Below the pieces are notes generated by a model that was given only the letters and a program-made list of their open reading frames with translations, was not told the origin of the DNA and did not search any database. From Tetraselmis striata (taxonomy: Eukaryota; Chlorophyta; Chlorodendrophyceae; Chlorodendrales; Chlorodendraceae): a stretch of 64,000 nucleotides of DNA. Of this stretch, positions 1 through 12,172 are shown piece after piece. Position numbers and translations under genes: made by a program. Numbering within the stretch: the first letter of the stretch is position 1; every line of letters starts with the position of its first letter. The stretch covers positions 124,001-188,000 of the forward strand of contig VCJN01002063.1 in the NCBI GenBank assembly GCA_006384855.1, written 5' to 3'.

Positions 1-1498
1 CAGCCTCATCGCCCTCGACCGCCATCGCCAGCAGCGCCTGCAAGGTGCCGCAGAGCGCCTCCGTGGCCGCCGCCTCCGCCCGGGCGCTCAGGGGCTCAGT
101 GCGCGGGTCACCGGAGAACGCCGCCAGGGACTCGGCGTCGGCGGTGAGCACCCGCAGCGCAGCCACCAGTGAGGTGGCCAGCTCCCCGCGCTGGATGGCG
201 TGGTCTGTGCCAAGGCTGTGCTTTGCGAGGGCGTTCTGCCGGGCTGTTGAGTCCGCAGCCGGCTCGCCCTCCGGCAGCTCAAAGGTGATGGGGAACTGGT
301 CGTACGGGTTGTCCGGGAGCGCAAAGCCGTAGAACAGCAGCAGCTCCGCGTTCTGCTTGGCGCCATAGGACAGGAGCACCTCCGCGCCCGCGGGGATGGA
401 GCGCGCCACGGGCAAGCAAAGGTGACCGTCACGCAGGCGGGAGTAGCGCACTATGTGGGCATGAGTGCCGTGGTTGCACAGGAAGGCGGCCGGCGCCAGG
501 CACGTGGCCGTCTCCCCGTCCTCTGCCTGGAAAGTGATGCCATAAGCGCCCCACACTTCGGTGGCGGCCCGGTACGCATCCAGGGTGTAAAGTTCGGGCG
601 GGAACACCTCGGGCATGGCCTGGCTTAAGGCCGGAAACAGCGCGCCGTAGGTCGCTGCCAGCTGCTGCTGCGCCGCGGCCGCCTCCCCCAGCAGCGGGGT
701 CCCCGCCAGCAGCGCCTTCAGCGCCTCGGGCGGCCAGCTCAACGGGGTGAGCCCCCCCCAGGGGAGCGCTGCCAGCATGGGAGCCCAGGGGGAGGCAGGG
801 TCTGCGCGCTCCGCCACCAGCCACAGCGCGGCGAGCGCGTCCTCGCCCAGCTGGGCGAACATTCGGTAGGCGTCGCCCCTTGGGCCAGGCGCATCCAGCG
901 CTGTCTGCGCCGTGAAGAGCAGCTCCCTCGGGATGCGCAGCGCATCCGCCCCGGCTGAAATGTCCTCCTTAGCGATGGCACCGCGCAGCGGGTCGGCGGG
1001 GTGCAGGGACGGCAGCTTCGCGGACTGGACGCCGATGTGGGCTCCTTCTCGCTCCGCCCAAGCACACACCGCCGCCCCTGCCCCGCCCTCCTCCACCACC
1101 CCGTTGGCCGGCTCGGCTCTCGGCAACGTCCCATCGCAAGCCTCCCTGGCTGCCGCAACGACCTCCTCCTCCGCCCCCGCGGCAGCAAGCAGCTCCAGCG
1201 TAAGGGCGCAGGCCGCGGTCTCATTTCGGAGACTGATGACAGGGCCCCCGCTCGCGACGGCGGCGGCCCAGCCTCCCTCCGGCGGCGAGAAATATACCTC
1301 CCGGTCGTTCAGGGCTGCGACACGGCACGCCGAGAGCAGCGACCGCACGGCGCCCGGCTCTGATAGCGCCACGTGCGGCGGGACGGGGAGGCTGGCCGCC
1401 ACTAGCAGGGCCTCCCGCGCGGCGGCGTGGTCGTCCTGCGGCAGCGGCACCTCCACCACGGCTTGCAGGTCGCTCGCGGGGGCGGCTCCCTCAGCCAT
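1..1498 (-). CDS. SET-domain lysine methyltransferase, Rubisco-LSMT/SETD3 type (3' end outside window)
   Basis: One frame stays open from the ATG at 1498 to the window edge (499 codons, no intron needed). SET domain lies at about residues 160-395: an N-terminal strand around LRGAIAKEDISAG, the NH motif in FLCNHGTHAHIVRY (N about 342), and the closing LLSYGAKQNAELLLFYGF (S377). This is the I-SET-type split SET domain of the SETD3/SETD6/Rubisco-LSMT group, which methylates protein lysine or histidine using S-adenosylmethionine. From residue 400 a helical region resembles the start of the Rubisco-LSMT substrate-binding domain. Unusually, residues about 20-140 (ACRVAALNDREV; PVISLRNETAACAL) also look like that substrate-binding fold, ahead of SET. 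It is divergent from the isomerase gene, with a 727-bp shared upstream region. The substrate and organelle cannot be told from sequence. Confidence 0.82.
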   Translation of the reverse strand, partial: MAEGAAPASDLQAVVEVPLPQDDHAAAREALLVAASLPVPPHVALSEPGAVRSLLSACRVAALNDREVYFSPPEGGWAAAVASGGPVISLRNETAACALTLELLAAAGAEEEVVAAAREACDGTLPRAEPANGVVEEGGAGAAVCAWAEREGAHIGVQSAKLPSLHPADPLRGAIAKEDISAGADALRIPRELLFTAQTALDAPGPRGDAYRMFAQLGEDALAALWLVAERADPASPWAPMLAALPWGGLTPLSWPPEALKALLAGTPLLGEAAAAQQQLAATYGALFPALSQAMPEVFPPELYTLDAYRAATEVWGAYGITFQAEDGETATCLAPAAFLCNHGTHAHIVRYSRLRDGHLCLPVARSIPAGAEVLLSYGAKQNAELLLFYGFALPDNPYDQFPITFELPEGEPAADSTARQNALAKHSLGTDHAIQRGELATSLVAALRVLTADAESLAAFSGDPRTEPLSARAEAAATEALCGTLQALLAMAVEGDEA

Positions 1499-2225
1499 AT
1501 CGGCGCCCTTCCCGCCCCGCTTTACAAGTTTACGCTTATCAGCCGCGGACTTTACGCGACGGCACCCGTTGTCCCAGAGCAGACGCGTGCACACAGTGCG
1601 TCTGCCGTTGCTTGAAATTCTAAGAGTTGCGGCGAGGTCTGCCCGTGGCTTGCCGAGCGACGATGGCACTGGTGGCGGCGCGCACCTCGATAGGGATAAC
1701 GATTGTCGCCCTCAGCAAGCAGCAAATAATCCTTATGAAGCAGTCATATCGACAGCGCGCCGACGACAGTGTGTTGGGATTGGTCAAACGGGGTCGTGTC
1801 GTTCAGTGTCGTTCAGTTGCTCTGCTGGGCCGCTGGGGTGATGGGGTCGTTGTCTGCGCTCAAGCGCGAAGCAGCTCAATAAATGCGCGCTACGCGCGCT
1901 GTCCGCCAGGGCCTACGGGACGCGCACCGCACGCGGCGACAAGTACCTGTACTTTACAGAACCGGTAAGTACCGGGTAGTCGCCCGGGGAGGGGGGGGGG
2001 GGGGGGTTCCTTGCTGACGTGCTATTCTAATTCTTAGTAGCGACTACCTCATCGTCAGCGCTGCGCTGCTTGCTGCCAGCGACGGACCCCACGTGCGCTG
2101 TCGGAGAAGCAGAGCGTGCAGTGCTCCAGCGCGCTACAACGCTGACACGTCTCACTGCTTGCGCGCCGTTGTGCGAGCCGCGCTCCTAAGTCCGGGAACA
2201 CCACACACGACCAAGGTCTCCCAGC
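1499..2225. promoter_or_regulatory. Shared upstream region of a divergent gene pair
   Basis: This 727-bp spacer separates the start codons of the methyltransferase (minus) and the isomerase (plus), so it must hold both promoters and 5' UTRs. A poly-G run sits at about 1988-2006. No TATA box or other defined element stands out, so its regulatory role is inferred from position only. Confidence 0.45.
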
Positions 2226-3617
2226 ATGTCGTCCGCCGGCGAGAGCTGGGGCCCCACGGCCGGGGTGTCGGTGGCGGTTCAGCGGGGCGGCTGGGCGGCG
2301 TTGCGGATGGCGCGCGAGCCGGTGAATGCGATGGACCTGCCCTTCTGGAGCGCTCTGCGTGCGCCCCCTCGCCCCCCCCCCCCCCCCCCCCCCCACCCGC
2401 CTGCTCCCGAATACAGAAGTACAGTACTCAGCATTCATAGCCGTCTTCGGGGCCCAAACAGACCGTCGTAGAGGTGCTGCAGAGGGGCTGATAATAAGTG
2501 TTGCCAGTCCTGTCCCAGACGGAGTGGGGCGAAACAAAAACTGAAAGCCCCCATCCGCTTTTCTGCAAGCACCCACTCAGCACAGCCCCCGGCGATGCTG
2601 GCGTTGCGTCACCCCCCAACTCGCCAAGCCTCTCCTGCCCCCTTCACCGCCACCACCACCACGACAATCACAACTGCAGCCGTCTCAGCCGCATTTGTCC
2701 TCCCTCCAGCCGCTCTGCCCCCTGTGGAGTTGTGGAACACAAAATTGGGGTATTGAGACTGCGCCTGCGCACTGATTGCGGCCCAAGCAGTGGATGCGCT
2801 GCACTGGATGGAAGGCCACGGGCAGGTGCGCGGCGTGCTGATCGCCTCTGGCTTGAAGCGGCCCATCTTCACCGCGGGCAATGACGTCGCGCAGGAGCTC
2901 TATGCGCCCAACACCTCGGCGGAGCGCTACCAGAGGTGGGCCCCGCGTGGCTGCCTGCTCGGCCACCAGCTTGGCAACCAACGGGCGTCATGCACATGGT
3001 GCAATATTGCGCTGACCCCTCCCCCCCCCCCCCCCCCTTCTCCTTCCACTTGGCGCTGCGCATTCCGCAGTTTCTGGGAGGTCTCCAACACCTTCCTCGC
3101 GCGGCTGTACACGTCGCCGCTGTTGACGGTGGCGGCCATCCGAGGCGCATGCCCCGCGGGCGGCTGCGCCATCGCGATGTGCTGCGACTACCGCGTCATG
3201 ACGGAGGGCGGGCACATCGGGCTGAACGAAGTGGCGATCGGGCTGCCGGTGCCGATCTTCTGGACCGAGCTTTTCCTGCGCATCGTGGGCTATAGCGCCG
3301 GGGAGCGGCTGCTCAAGGCGGGCGCGCTGCTCAAGCCGGCGCAGGCCAAGGCCGCGGGGCTGCTAGATGAGGTGGTGCCGGAAGCAGAGCTGCTGCCGAC
3401 GGCGGAGGCGGCTCTGGTGGCAGGCCTGGCACTGCCGGATGCGGGCCGCCGCGCCACCAAGGCCACCATCCGCGCGGACCTCGCGGCGCGCTGGGAGGCG
3501 GGCGCCCCCGCGGAGGCACGCAGCGGCTGGGCGGCCGTCTCGGATCCCACCACAGTGAAGCTTGTGGCGGACATGCTCGCCAAGCTGTCGCGCCCCAAGA
3601 AGGCCGCCAAACTCTGA
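2226..3617 (+). CDS. Enoyl-CoA delta-isomerase / hydratase-isomerase (crotonase) family, probably peroxisomal
   Basis: Three exons: 2226-2358, 2791-2935 and 3071-3617, joined by GT-AG introns with preserved phase; product 274 aa, TGA stop. The crotonase fold shows the oxyanion-hole segments FTAGNDVAQE and RGACPAGGCAIAMCCDYR. The LNEVAIGLPVP stretch places a Glu where the delta3,delta2-enoyl-CoA isomerase catalytic Glu lies. The family moves double bonds of unsaturated fatty acyl-CoAs into the trans-2 position for beta-oxidation. The C-terminus KKAAKL ends in AKL, a PTS1 variant, so peroxisomal import is likely. Both introns contain poly-C runs (about 2374-2394 and 3012-3037). Isomerase rather than hydratase is inferred from the single Glu and the C-terminal signal; a monofunctional hydratase is the alternative. 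Confidence 0.85.
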
Positions 3618-5519
3618 TGGGAGATGCCTGAGGACAGACCCGCCGCTGGGCAAGGGAGGATGGACGCCGTGTCGGTTTTATGTCCCCACTGCCTGCATTA
3701 TAGCTCGGCAAGCACTCGATGCAGCCCACCCCCATATTAACGCCGTGCATGTGACAACGATCGCCATCACATGGGTCGCTGGGGTAGCCGTGCAAGATGG
3801 CGGCGACGTCCCCTTTAGATCCCTGTAGCTGGGATGAATAACCACCAGAGCGCGATGCCACTGGTTGGTACATGCTGCTGACGGGCACTGCCAGGGAGAG
3901 CCATCTGTCTGAAAGAGCGCCATGAGCTCCATGCTGCATCAAGATGTAGAAAATGTTGGATGGTCGGGGGGGGGGGGGGGGGGGGGGGGGGATAATATAC
4001 AGCGTGATGGTGCACAAGGGGGGTGGGCATCGCCATGCGTCCTTGGGTGTATACCTGCAGCCCCAATAATGCTACAACTGTGCTCAGTCAGTCAGTCAGT
4101 CAGTCAGTGCTACACCCAACCTATCAAGATAGTCATCGCGGGCGATGGGCCGCATTGTGGAATTCTCCAGGCACTGGGATAAATGTCCTCAATTTCAGTT
4201 TCCCTTGGTCTACTCATACTGCGGCATCTGCTTCGACAATCTTGAACACTTGCGAAGTCGGGTGTGGGCTGTCCAGTCGCGTTACTCGAATAGGTTTGTG
4301 CTTTATGTGAAGAACACCGCGAAGGGGGACATCCTGAGAGGAAAACATGTTGCATCATGGGAAATTTGGCAAAGCTTGGATGGACAGTGGCCAGTGTGAA
4401 ATCCTCTCTCCGTGGAAGGATATGTGAGGGTAATTTTGGCAAACTGATGGAAATACTGTAACGAATGCTACGTGATATTTAAACAATCAATGAAGGTATC
4501 CCCATCGGCATATAGCCCCTTTGATGGGCAAAATTACCAGCAAGCTGCCCGCATGAGGACAGGGAGGCCTGGGACTTGTGTAATGCCAAGTTACCGATGA
4601 CCCGTTGCAGGCTCACTGCCTGCATGGATAGACATCCGTGTTGCCGTTGCATGCCGCCTTGAAGTGTGCTGCCTGCCACCACAATGACAGCTTTGCGCCT
4701 GATGGTTGCATGCAGGCACGCGATTCCGCTTTTTGAATAATTAGCAGGGCGGATTAAGTATTGCACGCATCACGTCGGGATCCAACATGACAGTACGGTA
4801 AGTTGGCGACCATATGCTGCTGCGGACAGGACGATTGATCCCGAGTATGGACTGACTGGCTGACAGATGGTCCAATTACCACCTGGCTGCAATGAGAATC
4901 TACCGTATACAGCAGTGCTGCTGTTATTGTTTTAAAATGTGTGCTGCGTGTGACGTTTCTATTGCTCGTCATTCACACATAATAGCTATACGGCGTAGCA
5001 GTGCATGATTGAGAGAAACCGGCAGAGGCGGGGGCGCCAATGAGAGATACACGACCTACTCCGTCTGGCTTGCGTGCCAGTTCTGTACCTGTACGCACAT
5101 TGCTGCGTACGGGTAGGATGCTGGAAGGACTGTCAGCCTCTACCACGTCCGCCAACTTTGCGGACGAGTATTTCATGTTCACTTTTCACGTGGTGCAGTG
5201 TATCCGTTAGCAAAGTTGACGACTACGATTATTATTGCGCTAACGCCGCGGCTGGCGCGCGCGCAATATAGCGACAAAATATAGCACGATGCCGAGCCCG
5301 CGCTCCGCCGCCGGCCCGTCGACGTTGTTCCGCGCGATGACACGCTGCTGATGGATGACACACCTGCGGCGGCGCGACGTAGTCATATATGTGGGTTAGC
5401 CGTTGGTGGCCTCGTCCCCCTCTACGACTCAAGAAATAGCAAGGCAACCCATACAGGGGGCGGGTACGCAGCGCCTGTCTTGAACCCTCCCTCGGCCGGG
5501 TGGCCAGGTGGGTACGACA
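3618..5519. other. Intergenic spacer with simple repeats
   Basis: No supported gene. It contains a 26-base poly-G run (3966-3991) and a (GTCA)n tract at about 4084-4108. Several short ORFs overlap on both strands, lack family resemblance and look like chance frames. The only clear TGTAA, the chlorophyte polyadenylation signal, downstream of the isomerase is at about 4458, 840 bases after its stop, so I do not assign it. Confidence 0.5.
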
Positions 5520-5814
5520 ATGCCCGCTGGCGAGGCTGCCCGGGGGCGGGACGCGGTGCCACTACCGCCGCGCTTGGCGCCGCCGCAGAATAACGCGCCG
5601 GCCCAACCGGCTGAGGCAGGGCCTGCCCCGCCACCCGCCACCGGCGACAGCAAGCGCAAGGTGGAGCCGGCACAGGCCAACGTGGGCCGCGGCAGCTGCA
5701 GCCTGTGCGACGAGGGGTACGCCGGGATGGAGCCCATCGGCAGCGGCGTCTACGGCGACGTGTTCAAGGCGCGGTCGCGCGAGACGGGCGCCCCCGTCGC
5801 GCTGAAGAAGCTCA

Positions 5815-5846
<32 letters not shown>

Positions 5847-7445
5847 CCCCCCCGGCCCCGCGGCCCCGCTCCCCGGCCACCGATGCTCCTATACTAGCTA
5901 GCAACTCGAGCAGCGCCACCGCTGGCAGCTCGTCTGGGGCAGGCAAGTAGCTGGAAGTTGTACGGCCGCAATCCGCGACGGGGGGTTGCTATCGGACCCG
6001 CACACTGCCCGGGCACGCAAGGGAGGATGTGGGCGCCGTGCCAGTTCGGTTTCAGCGCTGCCTGATGCCGTGCGGGTCGCACCTATCACCTGGCTGATGT
6101 GCAGGCCCGCCAGTGTCACACACAAACCAATCTGACGCTGCTAGGTGAGGTGACACAGGTGATGCAGGTGCTGACAATGGAGGTTAGTACGAGAAATTGT
6201 TGCTTTTAGGGAGCGCTGCCACCAATCATCCGATGGTAATAGGAGTATCCGTGCGTGCAGTGCCAAGATAAGAGAGGGTGAGAGGCTGTTCCGTGTGAGG
6301 GTGCCCAAGCTGGCCAGGGCGCATCGTCGCCCATCATGGGTCCCAGGCATGACGCTGGCAGGACGCAATCCTGTTCAGCTGATGGGAATTCCTCCCAGCA
6401 TTCCCTGACTGCCGCAGGTAGCTGATGTTGGGCCCCCGGCTGTGCAGGCTGAGCGAGGAGGTGCTCCGGGAGGGGCTGCCGCTGACCGCGGTGCGAGAGA
6501 TCGCGATCCTGCAGCAGCTGTCGCACGACAACGTGGTGGCGCTGCTGGAGGTGGTGGTGTCGGACCCGGCGGGCGACGACCCCGGCGCGGTGTTCATAGT
6601 GTTTGAGTATATGCAGCACGACCTCACCGGGCTGCTTGCGGGCCTGGGCGCCCGCCGGCTGGCGCCGCCGCAGGTCAAGTGCTTGCTGGCCCAGCTGCTG
6701 GCGGGGCTGGCGTACTGCCACGCGCAGGGCGTGCTGCACCGCGACCTGAAGCCCGCCAACTTGCTGATCGGCGCCTCCGGCGTGCTGAAGCTGGCGGACT
6801 ACGGCCTGGCGCGGGTCACGGCCGGCGGCGGCGGCTCGGATCGCCCGCTCACCGGTACCGTAGTCACGCTCTACTACCGCGCGCCGGAGCTGCTCCTGGG
6901 CGCGCCCGACTACGGCGCGCCGGTCGACGTGTGGTCCGTTGGCTGCATCTTTGCGGAGCTGCTGGCCGCCTCGGGGTGCGGGCCGCCGGCGCCGCAGCAC
7001 GCCCGCCGCGGCGCGCCCATGTTTGGCCACGACATGGAGGAGAAGCAGCTGAGCGACATCTTTGGCGTGCTGGGCGCGCCGACGGGTGAGCCCCCCCCCC
7101 CCCCCCCCCCCCCCAATGTTCGGCAGCGGCAGCGGCTTTCGGGTATGCCTCAGCGGCATGCCTCCGTCACCCCGGCACTCCCCCATCTAACCTACTCCCC
7201 CCCCCCTCCCCCCCCTTCTCCCCTCCACGCACCGTGCGACAGAGCGCACCTGGCCGGGTGTCAGCAAGCTCCCGCACTTCGGGAAGGTGAAGCCCCCCGA
7301 GCGCGGGCGCTGCGGGCTGGCGGAGAAGCTGCGCCGCATGGGCTACGCGGAGCAGGACAAGCTGGTGCGAGGCGCCCCTCTGCCATGCCTCCCCCCCCCC
7401 CCCCCCCCCACCCCCCCCCCCCCCAAGAACAGGAACAGCAACGCG

Positions 7446-7481
<36 letters not shown>

Positions 7482-8721
7482 ACATGCACGCGGGCATGTG
7501 CACACGCCACCTGGTGGAACCCACCTCCCCCCCGCCCTTTCCGCGCCGCGCCGCGCCGCGCCGCGCTGCCTCTTCTGAGGGCGGCGCTCCTGCCGTCGGC
7601 CGGCCACGCAGGCGCTGGACCTGCTGGGCCGCATGCTCAGCCTGGACCCCGCACAGCGCGTCACCGCGCAGCAGGCGCTGGCGCACGGCTACTTTGAGGC
7701 GGAGCCGCGCGCGTGCGAGCCGGGCGGCCTGCCGCGCGTGGCGCCCTCCATGTGCGCCGAATCCCAGCGGCGGCGGGAGGCGGAGCGGCAGCGGGTGGCG
7801 GCGGGTGGCGGGGGGGCGGACGCGTGGGCGGGGCAGCCGGGGCCCAGCGGGCGGCAGGGGCGCCACCCTCCGCGCGGGCGCCACCACCCGCCCAGCAACG
7901 CCCCCAGGAAGCGGCGCCCCGAGGCCTGGGACGCGCCCCCGCAGCACGGGCGCGGCAGGCGCGGCGCGCGGGGCGGCTGGGGCGGGCCGCGGCACACCCT
8001 GCCCCCGGCCGCCGGGGCGCCGCCGCGAGGCAGCCACCCGCCGGCCCCGCGCCACGGCCCACCCGCCGGCACAGGTGCGCGCTGCCTCCGGCTGCCACAG
8101 TGATGCGGTGCGGCGGCGCTCAAACAGTTACACAACAATTACACAACCACCGCTGCTAGGGGCGACGATTCCCACGGTGCGGCGCAACAGTGAGAGACTG
8201 CAATTGAGCGAGACGGTGGCGGAGAGGGGGGGGGGGGGGGGGGGGACTTTTTGTTTTCTAATCCCGTGCCTCCGATTAATTCCAAGATATGTATGTACGC
8301 TTTGGGGATGACATGCTGACAGTTACGCTGATCCGCTGGCTGTTCTATTTGCGTTTGTTGCCTTGACGCAATGGTGGCCGTGCCATCGTTTCCTGCTGCA
8401 GACGCCACGAGCCACCATGGCGCGCGGGGCGACGACCCCCGGGCACACGGCCGGCGCGGGGACGGCACGGGCGACCGCGCGGGCGCAGAGTCCCGGCACA
8501 GGGCGGCGGGCGGCCCCGCGGCCCCGCGCCCCCAAGCCCACCGCCCGCCCGGCGGCAGCCATGGCGAGCCGGCACCGCCACCGCGCCGCCCGCCGCCGCC
8601 TCTGCCGACGCCGCCGCCGCCCGCGATGCCGCGCGGCCAGCCGGACGCCGCCTTGGAGCGCCTCCCGCCGCCGAGCGCCGCGTCAAAGGCCGTCCCGCGC
8701 TGGCAGGCGGCGCGGCGGTGA
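5520..8721 (+). CDS. CDKC: Cyclin-dependent kinase, CDKC (CDK9/P-TEFb-like) group
   Basis: Five exons: 5520-5815, 6448-7085, 7243-7364, 7612-8074 and 8402-8721; 612 aa, TGA stop. The start is the first in-frame ATG (5520). Features in order: P-loop IGSGVYGDVF; VALKK lysine; helix motif PLTAVRE in place of CDKC's PITAIRE; FEYMQHDLTGLL; catalytic HRDLKPANLL; ADYGLAR in place of DFG; an activation-loop Thr before LYYRAPELLLG; WPGVSKLPHF; and the CDKC-typical tail from LDLLGRMLSLDPAQR to GLPRVAPSMCAESQRR. The group pairs with cyclin T and phosphorylates the RNA polymerase II C-terminal domain in the nucleus. The C-terminal 200 residues are Pro/Gly/Arg-rich low complexity. The first intron needs a GC donor (CAG/GC at 5816) directly before a poly-C run; the others are GT-AG. 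Fit to plant CDKC is strong over the catalytic part; the tail is less certain. Confidence 0.88.
7448..7480. repeat. (CA)n microsatellite in CDKC intron 3
   Basis: About 16 CA units lie within the intron between exons 3 and 4. The same intron begins with interrupted poly-C from 7390. Confidence 0.95.
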
Positions 8722-9772
8722 GCGTAGCCGCGCCCCTAGGGAGTCCACCAGCGTTGCACGGCTCCAGCGGATGCCCACCGCCTCAAAAGAGCGGCAGCCG
8801 GTGGTACGTAGAGAACCGGCGACTCGCGGACAGCGCGGCCCAGGCAATGCCCCACCGGAAACCGTCCCCGTTCGACATGACGACACAGCGGGAGACACGG
8901 GGCGGCGTCCATCGGGGAGAGTGGGGTGACGCCCCTCCACAGGCAGATCGCGTTCCTGCTTCCGATGCGTCTCGACACGCACTCGGCAAACTGTGCGGCC
9001 GTGCGCCAGCTCGCTGCAGCCTGCGCTCCGGGGGATCCCAGAGGGCGGGGAGATGAGCGAAGGCGGCGGCGGCCGGCCGGGTCTTCCCGAATGCGCATCG
9101 AGTGCGAATCAGAAATAACGGCCGCGACGCCCTCCCGTGGTGCGTCTTCCTGGAACGCCCTCCCATGGTGCACCGCTGCCGCCACCAAATCCCCACCGCT
9201 TTTCACCGCTTCGACCTCAAGAACGAGTCGCCCACGAGGCTGCTGGGGGTGTGTGGCGCCTGAGGGACGGAGAGCAAAACCTGGCCCAACCTTGAGTAGA
9301 TGAGGGTGTACGCCACTGTCCGCAGTGCCACCCGTGGCAACAAATGAACCAACAGTCGGTTGTCCCCTAGGGGCTCCGCATGAAGGAGGGAAAGTCCGTT
9401 TCCCTGCCACACTTTACATCGAGGACACGTCAAGGGACGAGGCCAGGGGGCTGATGCACGATCCACTATAAATGGGTGGCGGGCATCACATCCGCAGGCA
9501 ATGTTATCACAGCTAATCCTGGCACTCACTACACCGGTTGCGCCATCTTGTAACGTATTCATTGTTGTAATATGTAACGATCAGGTCTTCTACCGCACAC
9601 TTGCCAGCAGTCTTACCTGCGATGCAGAGTCAGCCGGTACCTTTCTAGCACAGCGGGACAGGCGCGCGCTCATCAGCCTGCCTTTGCCTAGCGTCCCGCG
9701 CCCCGTGACACCAACCTATGACATGGCCATGCCGCAGCATCAGACCATCATATTTTTTAATTGGTTGCTCCG

Positions 9773-9805
<33 letters not shown>

Positions 9806-11689
9806 TTTCTTTTATAAGTTGTTGGATCTCGAGACAGGGATACATCGGTTGTCGGCTGGCTGAGGGACCCCAAGCAATACTAAGCAGATCCCAAGCGCGC
9901 GCATGCGTCGCGATGAGAACTGCGTCTAATTACGTTACAGTTCAGACGTTCTGCGACAGGAGGTCAGGCTCCCCCCCCCCCCCCCCCCCCCTCTCTTGTT
10001 GAGCAAAATTGGGACCTAAACCAACGCTGAAAAATTGCGACGGCCTTACAGCGCGGCGCAGGAAGCATATTACTGTCATCACGTATTCATTTGTGTCTTT
10101 GTGGTTTCACCGGACATCAGCAACTACTACCGCACAACCGGTAAGCGTTGACGTGGCCAGCGGCAGCAGCAGAGGCGGGGGAAATTTGAGAAGCGCAACT
10201 GCCAAACAAAGCCCTCGGTGACAGACACCCTCTCCCATAGCCGATGATGCGGCAAGCTCCAGGCACATATCAAAGCCTGTGCTTCGGGAAAAAGCAACTT
10301 CCGTTTGAGTTCATTGATGACGCTTTTGGACATGCAAGAATCAGATAAACATTATGCTGACGATGATGATAATAATTATGATGGCGGGCAGAACATTGCG
10401 GTGTACCTGCACACGCAACAGCCTCAACAGCATGCCATACTTGGAGAAGAATAATGCAGCACAGAAATATGTGGATAGGTGTAGTCGCTATATGAATATA
10501 TGAATAATCATATTCCGCCCTATTGCTGCTGGGTGCACGCGCTGCTAAATATTACGTGCAGCAGTTGGAAAGAGATGCAAGCAGGGTGGCATAGCAGGCT
10601 CTGTCAGCCCATACCGGTACCCCAATGGCCCAAACCCGCGGAAGGGGATAATGGGGGGGGGGGGGGGGGGGGGGGGGCGGGGGGGTAGGGGGGGTGAGTG
10701 ATTCTGATAGGCGGCGGTGTACTTACAGCGCGCTGTGTTATTTCTGCGGCCTGTATATGGAAGGGATTGAGTCAGGCACGCTAATATTTTGCCCCGTGCA
10801 TTTCACTTTGCACCATAGGATTTGCTTGAAACCCAGTGCCCTAAAACGATATCCGTACTTAAGACACACATATTGTTGCCATGTTGCACTGGTTTGTATG
10901 ATTAGGGTTTGGGCGTTATTTTACAAAAAACGTTCACCCTAGCAGCCACGCATATCCCACTGCATCGATGGTTTTAGAGCATGGCATGTGTCCATAGAGA
11001 GACAAGCGAAGTGAGCTAAATAACTGTGACTACACGTCCATCAATGCAGTGAGATACGTAATCATAAGAATTTCCATAAGAGAGAAAAAACTGCTGCTAG
11101 CAACTCAATCGCTGAGCAGCCCAACTTAAGCTCTTAAGTCTTTCATGTTGGCGTCAAACTTGCCGCCGCCGCCGGTTTGCGTTGAAAGTGCCGCAGAAGC
11201 AGTTGTGCGATGACAATTACCGGCCTGGTTACTACTAGTACTCGGTTCGGGAACTATAGGAATGTCAGGGAATACCTGCCTGCTACGCACGTTGTGCGCT
11301 ACAATATTAACAGGACTGCACATGCCCCGAGCGACCAGCACCTGCACGCAGCAGACGCGGAACTCACAGCTGCCTGCTGACTCTGTAGGCTGTAGCGATA
11401 AATGATCCTGAGCTGCCTGTCAGCACTGCAGGCCTTGGGGGAGGAGAATGTATACGTGACTATAGGGACAATAGGTGTACGTATGTAATATATCGGGACA
11501 TGTTAAAATACATAGATATGTAAGAATATACAATGCGCCGGCGAAAATATAATATCACAAGCACTGATATGCAGGAAAGACATGCGACAGGCTACGGCCT
11601 AAGAACGATCATAGGCGATATCGCTCGGCGGCCCCACCAGCCCATACCAGCAGTAGTCCAAATACCACGCGTACGGGAATATTAAGGGA
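8722..11689. other. Non-coding spacer with homopolymers
   Basis: I see no supported gene. A minus-strand 224-codon frame (8736-9410) has no recognisable domain, no intron signal and overlaps equally open frames, so I treat it as chance in GC-rich DNA. Poly-C runs lie at about 9773-9804 and 9971-9991, and poly-G at about 10650-10685. From about 10000 the base composition becomes more AT-rich than around the host genes. Confidence 0.45.
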
Positions 11690-11755
11690 ATTTCCCGCTC
11701 GGTTGAGCGGTCGTCTCGTACGCGAGAGGTCCCGGGATCGTGTCCTGGTCGATGT
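11690..11755 (+). repeat. tRNA-related sequence, possible SINE head
   Basis: A D-arm-like stretch (CGCTCGGTTGAGCGG) is followed by a well-formed T-arm: CCGGG, a seven-base loop ATCGTGT, then CCTGG (four Watson-Crick pairs and one G-T). That loop with its flanks resembles the polymerase III B box. The anticodon stem does not pair properly over five bases, so this is not a functional tRNA. A tRNA-derived SINE is the simplest reading; no copy elsewhere in the window confirms it. Confidence 0.3.
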
Positions 11756-12172
11756 ATTTCGGCAATATCGTCCCGGCGTGTCCTGGGTTTACTACCCGGT
11801 TGATGCATTAGCCCTTCGGGGTTCGAATGCGGCAATGGTCTGCGGGCTATGCCAGACCTACTTCTGCAGCTGGCGCAAGAGGTCAAGTGCTGGGGCGGCT
11901 TCGGCCGATGTCTCGGGGCGAACTCTACTTCAATAAGGGAATAACAAGAAAAATAACAATAATCATTATAATGATCAGGGCACAATAAGGGAATTATGGA
12001 GAGAGTGTGCTGGGCTGTATCACTCGATCATGGCGCGGTTTGTCGCCATTCAACCTTTAGCAATTTAACGACAAGTTTCCGACGCCTACTTACAAGTAGT
12101 GCGGGTCGTGGTAGGCATGCTAGAGAATGTCGATGAGCAGGCCGGGCAGCAGCAGGCAGAAACTCGCGGCCA

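Noticed and set aside
6206..7186. A 326-codon minus-strand ORF antisense to CDKC
   Set aside because: It is the shadow of the CDKC kinase exons, with Gly runs from the intron poly-C tract; the plus strand has all kinase motifs and splice sites.
8736..9410. A 224-codon minus-strand ORF
   Set aside because: No domain, no signal or intron pattern, and equally long frames overlap it on both strands; expected by chance at this GC content.
11690..11755. A functional tRNA gene
   Set aside because: The anticodon stem does not pair over five bases and no acceptor stem can be closed.
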